Source of the DNA: JBFKPQ01 sp041628225
Lineage (GTDB): Bacteria > Actinomycetota > Acidimicrobiia > Spongiisociales > JAENVV01
NCBI GenBank assembly: GCA_041628225.1
Contig: JBFKPQ010000072.1
Location: forward strand, 1 to 11,907
Length of the DNA stretch: 11,907 nucleotides
Reading direction: 5' to 3'
Shown here piece after piece: positions 5,308-11,062 of this stretch. The notes beneath the pieces were generated by a model. It was given only the letters and a program-made list of their open reading frames with translations. It was not told the DNA's origin and made no database searches. A program made the translations under genes and the position numbers. How positions within the stretch are numbered: position 1 is the first letter of the stretch; each line of letters begins with the position of its first letter.

Positions 5308-6900
5308 TCACCGAAAGGCGATCACGTCCGTCCAGACACCGACGGTGCCGTCGGGGCGACGGACCTCGCCGACGACGGTCGCCCACGAGGGAGGTGCGAA
5401 GGAACCGAAGTCCAGCGACAGGCCCAGGCTTCCGACCGGTTGGTCGGTCCAGGCCGTCTTGAAGATCGCCTCATCGCCGTCGAAGACGACCAACCGGACT
5501 TCGGACGCTGGTTCCGCGACGCCGCGCACGACGACGTAGCGAGCGTCGGGACCGACGGGCACCGCCGATTGCCACAAGTCCGGTGGAACGCCGAAGCCGA
5601 CCGGAGGCGACGCGACGAGCCGACCCGATGACCACTCGATCCACCAGGTTCCGTCGATGCCGTCCGCCACCTCCCGTCCGTCGATCCGGACCGCCACCGG
5701 ACCGTCGGTGCCGATCGTGACGGATGAAGCCGACCAGTCGAGCCCGACGCGGAACGTGTCGGGGAGGACCTCGCCGGCCGGTTCGGGCCGCAATCCTCCG
5801 TAGAAGTGAGCGAGGATGTCGGCGTAGCCGAGACCCGCCGTCGCCATCGCCTGGGCGCCGAACTGGCTCATACCCACGTTGTGTCCCCACCCTTCACCGA
5901 CGAACCGGTACCGGAATTCGTACGGCGAGTCGGAAAACGGTCCGAAGTCGAAACTGCTGACCTCCCGGGTGATCCGGTACGACGGAGACATGATGGTCTG
6001 GGGATACCGACGTTCGCTGTCGGGCCGTTGCGCGGGGAGTTGGTCGGGCAGGACCGAGCTGCCATGTCGATTCATGGCGCTGCGAAACTCCCACGTTCCG
6101 AGTTCTCTGGTGCCGTCCGAGGCTTCGACGACGACAGTCCACGGACCGGTCCCATCCGGAACTTCGACCACTTCGACATCGAACAGGTCACCGGCGATCA
6201 CGCCGGCGCGCCGCAACACGGCTTCGAGGTCGTCGGCGTCCAGGACGTATTCCCAGCGCACGAATGGACTGTCCTCCGGACCGGAGTCGACGGCGACGAG
6301 ATAGGGAACGGGCGCCGACCCCTCGAACACGTCCTCGACGTTGCGGGTGCGGCCGCCGGCGGTGGACGAATAGAGCGCCTGCGCCGGCCGGCCCCGATAC
6401 AGCAACACCTCGTCGGACGTCGACGTGACGGCTTCGTACCATGCGGTCGCCGAGGGCGGATCTCCGAGACCGCGGTACACCTGGCAGGCGTCCGAGGCGC
6501 AGATGTCGAACCCGTAGGCAGCGCCGGTTCGGGAGCGTCCGCGCTCGAGCGTCCAGGCCAGATAGGTGCGAGCCGCGACCGCTTGTGCCGCCAGCGCGTC
6601 CGGCTCCCACGTGAAGGGAACCTCCCTGATGCCCTTCAGATAGGTGTCGGGATCCACCTGTTCGACGACCGACGCTCCGTCGCGATGCGCGGTCACGATG
6701 AGGGTGCCCCCGAATGGCCGGCCGTCCCAGAACAGACGAGCCTGGCCGGTGGGAACGAACTCGATGGTGGTCGCCTCGAACGTCTCGTCCGCGGTCGCCT
6801 GGGCACCTGCGGGCAGACCCGCTCCGACGACCAGGGCGCTAACGACGAGCGATGTCAGCGCCGAGCGAACGGAGGCGGCCAACGAAATCCTCGTATCCAC
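5308..6900 (-). CDS. exported SpoIID/LytB-domain protein with C-terminal extension
   Basis: About 530 residues from the GTG at 6900. SpoIID-type proteins are peptidoglycan lytic transglycosylases acting outside the membrane; LytB-type relatives act in wall remodelling. Residues 1-35 look like a signal peptide (Arg-containing start, hydrophobic SLVVSALVVGAGL, cleavage near AGAQA). Domain motifs follow: YLKGIREVPFTW (87-98, where the Glu of EVP, E93, matches the proposed catalytic Glu), ALAAQAVAARTYLAW (102-116), DICASDACQVYRG (132-144, possible disulfide), YSSTAGGRTRNVEDVF (177-192) and GWGHNVGMSQFGAQAMA (337-353). The last ~150 residues form a strand-rich, Trp-rich region I cannot assign. The gene overlaps murA by 62 nt. 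A TTG at 6882 with a GAGG site 6 nt upstream is an alternative start that keeps a signal peptide. Sporulation is not implied, as actinobacteria carry such proteins without forming endospores. Its link with murA suggests a cell-wall role. Confidence 0.86.
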   Translation of the reverse strand: MDTRISLAASVRSALTSLVVSALVVGAGLPAGAQATADETFEATTIEFVPTGQARLFWDGRPFGGTLIVTAHRDGASVVEQVDPDTYLKGIREVPFTWEPDALAAQAVAARTYLAWTLERGRSRTGAAYGFDICASDACQVYRGLGDPPSATAWYEAVTSTSDEVLLYRGRPAQALYSSTAGGRTRNVEDVFEGSAPVPYLVAVDSGPEDSPFVRWEYVLDADDLEAVLRRAGVIAGDLFDVEVVEVPDGTGPWTVVVEASDGTRELGTWEFRSAMNRHGSSVLPDQLPAQRPDSERRYPQTIMSPSYRITREVSSFDFGPFSDSPYEFRYRFVGEGWGHNVGMSQFGAQAMATAGLGYADILAHFYGGLRPEPAGEVLPDTFRVGLDWSASSVTIGTDGPVAVRIDGREVADGIDGTWWIEWSSGRLVASPPVGFGVPPDLWQSAVPVGPDARYVVVRGVAEPASEVRLVVFDGDEAIFKTAWTDQPVGSLGLSLDFGSFAPPSWATVVGEVRRPDGTVGVWTDVIAFR

Positions 6901-8092
6901 GGTCGATGTGATGCACGTCATCGACGGTCGTGTATCCGTCGGCGACGAGCCCGGCCAGCACGACGGCGGCACCGGCCCGAATGTCGAAGGCGAGCACCGG
7001 ACATCCCGACAGCTGGGTCACCCCCCGGATGACGGCGTGCTGCCATTCGGTGGTGATGTCGGCCCCCATGCGGGCGAGTTCGCCGATGTAGCGGAATCGT
7101 GCGTCGTAGAGGTTCTCGGTGATGACGGACGTGCCTTCGGCGGTTGCGAGATAGGCGACCATCTGAGGTTGCATGTCGGTGTGAAACCCCGGATACGGGA
7201 GGGTGGCGAAATCGACGGCCGTGGGGCGTTTTGGTCCGGCCACGGCGAACCAGTCGTCCCCGCGCTCGATTTCGCAGCCCGACTCCTCCAGTTTCCGGAG
7301 CTCCATGCGCAGGTGGGCCGGATGGCAATCCCGCACGGTGACCTCGCCGCCGGTGATAGCTCCGGCGACGGCGTAGGTGCCGGCCTCGAGCCGGTCCGGA
7401 ATCACGGCGTGGTCGGCCGGCGAGAGCTCCGCAACGCCGTTGATGACGATGGTGTGGCTCCCAGCCCCCTCGATGTCGGCGCCCATCTCAGAGAGCTGTG
7501 AGCAGAGGTCCTCGATCTCCGGTTCGCGCGCCGCGTTGTTGACCACGGTCTCACCTTCGGCGAGGACCCCGGCCAGGATCGTGTTCTCCGTGGCGCCGAC
7601 GGACGGAAACTCGAGGTCGATGGTGGCCCCGCGAAGACGCCCGTCGACCTCGCCACGCAGCACGCCGTGGTCCAGTTCGAACGTCGCTCCCATCTTGCGG
7701 AGCGACTCGAGATGCATGTCGATCGGCCTCGCCCCGAGGTCGTCTCCACCCGGAAACGCCACCCGAGCCGATCCGCACCGTGCCAGCAGAGGACCCAGCA
7801 CGATGATCGACGCACGCATCTGCCGGACCAATTCGAGAGGGGCTTCGGCGTTCAGCTCGTCGGGCACGTCGACGGTGAGGGTGTGGCCCTCGAACCGGCA
7901 CGTGGCTCCGATGTGTTCGAGCACCTGACCCATCAGTTCGACGTCGATGATGCCGGGGACGTTGGTCAGCCGGTGCGTGCCGGAGGCCATCAGCATGGCG
8001 ACCATCTGCTTGAGGACGGCGTTCTTGGCGCCGAGGATCGGAACCTCGCCTTCGAGGCGGTTCCCGCCGGTGACCACGATCTGGTCGCTCAT
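6839..8092 (-). CDS. murA: UDP-N-acetylglucosamine 1-carboxyvinyltransferase, Asp-type
   Basis: A 417-residue cytoplasmic enzyme that transfers enolpyruvate from PEP to UDP-GlcNAc, the first committed step of peptidoglycan synthesis. Substrate and catalytic residues are in place: K23-N24 (GAKNAVLKQM), R122 (GARPIDMHL), D306 (PYPGFHTDMQPQ) and R398 (HIDRGYE), corresponding to E. coli K22, N23, R120, D305 and R397. At the position of E. coli Cys115 the sequence is PGGDDLGARP with Asp117, the change that makes mycobacterial and chlamydial MurA insensitive to fosfomycin. The ATG at 8092 fits the family's usual N-terminus; the frame stays open upstream into the lipoprotein gene but that part is unrelated. 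No Shine-Dalgarno is present, and a TACACT box ends 7 nt before the ATG, so a leaderless message is likely besides read-through from the lipoprotein gene. The end overlaps the start of the SpoIID-like gene. Confidence 0.97.
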   Translation of the reverse strand: MSDQIVVTGGNRLEGEVPILGAKNAVLKQMVAMLMASGTHRLTNVPGIIDVELMGQVLEHIGATCRFEGHTLTVDVPDELNAEAPLELVRQMRASIIVLGPLLARCGSARVAFPGGDDLGARPIDMHLESLRKMGATFELDHGVLRGEVDGRLRGATIDLEFPSVGATENTILAGVLAEGETVVNNAAREPEIEDLCSQLSEMGADIEGAGSHTIVINGVAELSPADHAVIPDRLEAGTYAVAGAITGGEVTVRDCHPAHLRMELRKLEESGCEIERGDDWFAVAGPKRPTAVDFATLPYPGFHTDMQPQMVAYLATAEGTSVITENLYDARFRYIGELARMGADITTEWQHAVIRGVTQLSGCPVLAFDIRAGAAVVLAGLVADGYTTVDDVHHIDRGYEDFVGRLRSLGADIARR

Positions 8093-8099
8093 GGCGTGA

Positions 8100-8127
8100 A
8101 GTGTACGACAGGTCAGTTGTTGGTCAG
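8100..8127 (-). promoter_or_regulatory. candidate leaderless promoter of murA
   Basis: On the reverse strand CTGACC (8122-8127) and TACACT (8100-8105) are separated by 16 nt. Seven nucleotides then follow before the murA ATG, which would put the transcript start on the start codon. The -35 box lies within the last codons of the lipoprotein gene. The lack of any Shine-Dalgarno before murA supports this reading. Confidence 0.45.
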
Positions 8128-8580
8128 ACCATCCACCCATGCCCTGCCGTGGGCGTCCCACGCCGAGGAAGGCAGATCGACCGTCATCGCCACGCCTTCG
8201 GACAGCAAGGCGTGCCAGCGCCGTCCGAAGGTGGTGTCGCCCCATGAGGCAGCCCAGCCGGCGCGTGCGTCCTGTCCGGCCAGCTGCCCGGAGATCGCAT
8301 CGAGCAGCGTCCAATAGGCCGCGTCGACATCCGCGAGCGACCCGTTCGGGTCGGCACCGGCCGATTCGGCGAGATAGCCCACGTCGATGGTCGAGATGAA
8401 GGCCGTCCCACCGTCGGGATGACTGTACGCCACGTTGTCGGCATCACCGTCGAAAAACCAACCTTCCGGCACGGCCACGCAGAACGCCTCGTAGCAGTCC
8501 GTGGTCGACTCACCGACCGCTGGAGCCGAGCCGCCGCAGGCGGCGAGCACGATGACGAGGAGGGCGACGGCGATCCGCAC
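8113..8580 (-). CDS. small lipoprotein of unknown function
   Basis: A 155-residue predicted lipoprotein. The N-terminus is a short lipoprotein signal (Arg2, hydrophobic AVALLVIVL) ending in the lipobox L12-A13-A14-C15, so the mature protein would be lipid-anchored on the outer face of the membrane. A Gly/Ser/Pro linker follows, then a compact domain opening with C29 and C34 (DCYEAFCVAVPEGWFF), which could form a disulfide. The Val-x-x-Pro-x-Gly-Trp pattern recurs at the start of several actinobacterial lipoprotein domains. The rest is Trp-rich and acidic with no catalytic motif. I do not recognise a named family. The GTG at 8580 is the only start in frame, because a stop lies at 8611-8613; it has no Shine-Dalgarno but a TACCCT box 7 nt upstream. 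It precedes murA by 20 nt and may be cotranscribed with it, which hints at envelope function but does not prove it. Confidence 0.8.
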   Translation of the reverse strand: MRIAVALLVIVLAACGGSAPAVGESTTDCYEAFCVAVPEGWFFDGDADNVAYSHPDGGTAFISTIDVGYLAESAGADPNGSLADVDAAYWTLLDAISGQLAGQDARAGWAASWGDTTFGRRWHALLSEGVAMTVDLPSSAWDAHGRAWVDGLTNN

Positions 8581-8587
8581 GGCCGGA

Positions 8588-8593
8588 AGGGTA
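8588..8593 (-). promoter_or_regulatory. possible -10 box for leaderless lipoprotein transcript
   Basis: TACCCT on the reverse strand ends exactly 7 nt before the GTG start at 8580, the same spacing as the TACACT box before murA. No convincing -35 hexamer is visible. It shares the 55-nt divergent gap with the start region of rpiB. Confidence 0.35.
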
Positions 8594-8611
8594 CACGCTG
8601 AATCGCACGGC

Positions 8612-8617
8612 TAACGT
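8612..8617 (+). promoter_or_regulatory. possible -10 box for rpiB
   Basis: TAACGT fits TANNNT and would start a transcript near 8624, just ahead of the AAGGAGG site. The -35 region would overlap the opposing TACCCT box and matches poorly, so this is a weak call. Confidence 0.22.
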
Positions 8618-8624
8618 GGCGTCG

Positions 8625-8631
8625 AAGGAGG
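8625..8631 (+). promoter_or_regulatory. strong ribosome binding site of rpiB
   Basis: AAGGAGG ends 4 nt before the GTG at 8636. It decides this start and contrasts with the absence of any such site before the divergent lipoprotein gene. Confidence 0.8.
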
Positions 8632-8635
8632 ACGT

Positions 8636-9082
8636 GTGCGCATTGCGGTGGGAGCCGACCACGCCGGCTACGAGCTGAAGGACAAGGTCGCCAAGCGACT
8701 CGCCGAGGCCGGACACGCAGTCACCGACTTCGGAACGGACTCGGACGAGTCGGTCGACTACCCCGACTACGCCGCCGCGGTCGCCAACGCGGTCCGCGAC
8801 GGCCGAGCCGAACGGGGCATCGTCGTGTGTGGATCGGGAGCAGGCGCCTGCATCGCCGCCAACAAGATCGTGGGCATTCGCGCCATGCAGGGAACCGACG
8901 TCTACACCGCGCATCAAGCGGTCGAGCACGACGACGCCAACGTGTTGTGCCTCGGTGCCCGCGTCACCGGCGAGGCCGTGGCCATGGAGATCGTCGACGC
9001 CTTCGTCGGGGCGGCGTTCGTGCCCAACGAGCGCTACACGCGACGCCTCAACAAGGTCAAGGCACTCGAAGCGGGCCGTTGA
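8636..9082 (+). CDS. rpiB: ribose-5-phosphate isomerase B
   Basis: A 148-residue RpiB/LacA/LacB-family sugar-phosphate isomerase that interconverts ribose 5-phosphate and ribulose 5-phosphate in the non-oxidative pentose phosphate pathway. The hallmark segments are all present: GADHAGYELK (6-15, with D8 and H9), DFGTDSDESVDYPDYA (31-46), the phosphate-binding loop CGSGAGACIAANK (65-77) and EHDDANVLCLGARVTG (97-112). C65 is the catalytic-base cysteine of the E. coli-type enzyme; the M. tuberculosis enzyme uses a Glu further along the loop (GSGNGEQ), which is Cys-containing GACI here. So within an otherwise actinobacterial setting this is the Cys-type, with the EHDDxNVL wording found in several other phyla. 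GTG start with AAGGAGG 4 nt upstream. The stop is 1 nt before the aminotransferase ATG, so the two genes are translationally coupled. Activity on allose phosphate or other sugars cannot be excluded. Confidence 0.94.
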   Translation: MRIAVGADHAGYELKDKVAKRLAEAGHAVTDFGTDSDESVDYPDYAAAVANAVRDGRAERGIVVCGSGAGACIAANKIVGIRAMQGTDVYTAHQAVEHDDANVLCLGARVTGEAVAMEIVDAFVGAAFVPNERYTRRLNKVKALEAGR

Positions 9083-9083
9083 C

Positions 9084-10232
9084 ATGGTCTCCCGGCGCCT
9101 CGCCCCGTTTGGCGTCACCATCTTCACCGAGATGACCGCCCTGGCGCGCCAGGCCGGCGCCATCGACCTCGGTCAGGGCTACCCGAGCTGGGAAGGCCCC
9201 GCTTTCGTCAAGGAGGCTGCGACGGCCGCCATGCGAGCGGGCAACCTCGATCAGTACCCACCCATGGCGGGCCTGCCGGAGCTGCGACGGGCGCTCGCCG
9301 ATCAGTACGCCGGCCGTCTGGGACGTCCGATCGATCCGGACTCCGAGATCACCGTGACCTCGGGATGCACGGAAGCCCTGGCTGCGGCGTTTCTCGGCAC
9401 GGTCGACGAGGGCGACGAGGTGGTGCTCATCGACCCGAGCTACGACGCCTACCCGGTGGGGGCCGCACTGGCCGGCGCCACGGTCCGCCGGGTCGCCCTC
9501 CGAAAGCCGCGCTTTCGAATCGATCCCGACGAGCTGTCCGCCGCCTTCGGTCCCCACACGAGAGCGATCGTCGTCAACACCCCACACAACCCTTCCGGCC
9601 GCGTGTTCGACGACGAAGAACTTACGCTGATCGCCGCTCTGTGTGTCCGACATGACGTGATCGCCATCACCGACGAGGTGTACGAGCACATGGTGTTCGA
9701 CGGAACACACCGACATCTGGCGACCTTCGACGGGATGGCCGACCGCACCATCACGCTCTCGTCCCTCGGCAAGACGTTCTCTCTGACCGGCTGGAAGGTG
9801 GGTTGGGCGATCGCCCCGCCACCGCTGACGGCCGCGGTTCGTGCCGCTCATCAGTACCTCACCTTCACGGTCCCCACACCGGTCCAGGCAGGTGCGATCG
9901 CCGCCTTGGAAGGGGGGGCCGCGGTGATCGAAGGACTCGCCGATCACTATCGGGCCAAGCGGGACCTGCTGTGCCACGGCCTCGAACGGGCCGGCTTGAC
10001 GCCGACCATCCCCGAGGGGACCTACTTCGTGTTGGCCGACCACTCGGCGTTGGGTATTGGCGACGACCGGGCCTTCTGCCGGTGGTTGATCGAGGAGGCC
10101 GGCGTGGCGGCGATACCGCCGAGCGTGTTCTACGCGGATCCAGCCGAGGGTCATGACCTGGTGCGTTTCGCCTTCTGCAAGGACGACGACGTGCTGACGG
10201 CTGCCATCGACCGGCTGGCCGGCGCCGTCTAG
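9084..10232 (+). CDS. PLP-dependent aminotransferase, kynurenine/methionine (YbdL-like) type
   Basis: A 382-residue fold-type I class I/II aminotransferase of normal length. Features in order: GQGYPSWEGPAFV (30-42), the PLP-ring and phosphate region TSGCTEAL (92-99), VVNTPHNPSGRVF (163-175, with the conserved Asn), D197 in ITDEVYE (pairs with the pyridine nitrogen), SSLGKTFSLTGWKVGW (226-241) with the Schiff-base lysine K230, and R361 (LVRFAFCK) for the substrate carboxylate. The GKTFSLTGWKVG run followed by AAHQYLTFTVPTPVQ is typical of the kynurenine aminotransferase / glutamine transaminase K / YbdL methionine aminotransferase branch rather than of AspC-type enzymes. Exact amino donor is not decided. 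The ATG at 9084 lies 1 nt after the rpiB stop; the frame stays open further upstream inside rpiB, but homology begins here. The ribosome site is weak, consistent with coupling to rpiB. Confidence 0.92.
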   Translation: MVSRRLAPFGVTIFTEMTALARQAGAIDLGQGYPSWEGPAFVKEAATAAMRAGNLDQYPPMAGLPELRRALADQYAGRLGRPIDPDSEITVTSGCTEALAAAFLGTVDEGDEVVLIDPSYDAYPVGAALAGATVRRVALRKPRFRIDPDELSAAFGPHTRAIVVNTPHNPSGRVFDDEELTLIAALCVRHDVIAITDEVYEHMVFDGTHRHLATFDGMADRTITLSSLGKTFSLTGWKVGWAIAPPPLTAAVRAAHQYLTFTVPTPVQAGAIAALEGGAAVIEGLADHYRAKRDLLCHGLERAGLTPTIPEGTYFVLADHSALGIGDDRAFCRWLIEEAGVAAIPPSVFYADPAEGHDLVRFAFCKDDDVLTAAIDRLAGAV

Positions 10233-10237
10233 CGGAT

Positions 10238-11062
10238 TTGGCTGCTTTTCTAGCCCTCACGTTTGCGGCGTCGTGGATCGCGTGGGTGCCGATGCTGCTG
10301 TGGCTACATCGCCAGGGCCGGCTCGGAGGGCCGCACGGCGACCAACCGCTCGCCGGACTGCCGGTCGGCGTCGGCGTGTCCTGGTTTCTCGGAGCATCGA
10401 TGCCGAGCCTGGTGGCGATGCTCCTCACACTGCGCGAAGGGTCCGACGCCCTGCGGGATCTGATCCGTGGCCTCGTCGCGTGGGACGTCGGCGTGGCCTG
10501 GAACCTGGTGGCCCTGCTGCTCGCTCCGCTGATCGGACTCGCCGCCGTCGCCTGGCACCGTCTTCGGGGCGGCACCCGGGTTCGATTCGAGGCGCGGCGC
10601 CTTCCGCTCTTGGCCGTGGCGCTGGCGGCCGCGCTTCCGTTCGGGCCGCTCGGCGAGGAGTTGGGGTGGCGCGGCTATCTCCTGCCGCGGCTGTCCGACA
10701 CCATCGGAGGGCTCGAAGCCGCTCTGCTCATCGGTGTCATCTGGGCCGCCTGGCACATCCCGCTGTTCTGGGCACCGCTCGGAACCCGCGTCTCGGGCAC
10801 CAGCATCTCGGCTCGCGCCATTTCCGAATTCACCGCGGAAGTGACGGCCATGTCGGTGATCCTGACGTGGCTGATGTTCCACACGGACGGCTCGCTGTGG
10901 ATCGCCGTGCTGTTTCACGCCGCCTGGAACGCCGATCTTCATCGGTTCTTCTTTGCGCCGTTCTCCGATGAGCTGACCGAACGGGTCACCCGATATGCCG
11001 GGGTGGCCGCGACCTTCGTCGCCGTGGTCTTGGTGGCGTGGCCGGGTCTGGCCTGGCGGTGA
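10238..11062 (+). CDS. CPBP family intramembrane metalloprotease
   Basis: A 274-residue polytopic membrane protein of the CPBP/Abi (Rce1-like) glutamic/metalloprotease family. The three family motifs are visible: the E-E-x-x-x-R motif as EELGWRGYLLPRL (E140, E141, R145), the second motif ending in H173 (IWAAWHIPLFW, with Trp/Ile where Phe is common), and H227-x-x-x-N231 (FHAAWNADLH). Hydrophobic segments lie near 1-24, 41-65, 86-106, 122-137, 160-178, 203-215, 219-230 and 254-273. The start is a TTG at 10238, 5 nt after the aminotransferase stop; no ATG or GTG lies between, and the first membrane segment would be cut by any later start. Translation is probably coupled. Members act as CAAX-type proteases, in bacteriocin self-immunity or in unknown maturation roles. 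No bacteriocin or prenylated-peptide gene is seen nearby, so the substrate is unknown. Confidence 0.87.
   Translation: MAAFLALTFAASWIAWVPMLLWLHRQGRLGGPHGDQPLAGLPVGVGVSWFLGASMPSLVAMLLTLREGSDALRDLIRGLVAWDVGVAWNLVALLLAPLIGLAAVAWHRLRGGTRVRFEARRLPLLAVALAAALPFGPLGEELGWRGYLLPRLSDTIGGLEAALLIGVIWAAWHIPLFWAPLGTRVSGTSISARAISEFTAEVTAMSVILTWLMFHTDGSLWIAVLFHAAWNADLHRFFFAPFSDELTERVTRYAGVAATFVAVVLVAWPGLAWR

Noticed and set aside
5308..6900. Endospore formation suggested by the SpoIID domain
   Set aside because: No other sporulation gene is present, and SpoIID/LytB-domain proteins occur in non-sporulating actinobacteria; a wall-remodelling role is the safer reading.
6901..6972. A longer SpoIID-like protein starting at 6972 or 6921
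   Set aside because: The extra residues come before a complete signal peptide and lie in conserved MurA sequence; no ribosome site supports them.
5806..7032. A 408-codon forward open frame opposite the SpoIID-like gene and the end of murA
   Set aside because: It is a GC-driven shadow of genes with strong family motifs; it shows no domain and no ribosome site.
8093..8314. A 74-residue N-terminal extension of MurA starting at 8314
   Set aside because: The added part overlaps the lipoprotein gene, is Arg-rich and matches no MurA. The family N-terminus begins at the ATG at 8092.
8829..9083. An 85-residue N-terminal extension of the aminotransferase inside rpiB
   Set aside because: It is the out-of-frame shadow of conserved RpiB sequence; aminotransferase similarity begins at the ATG at 9084.
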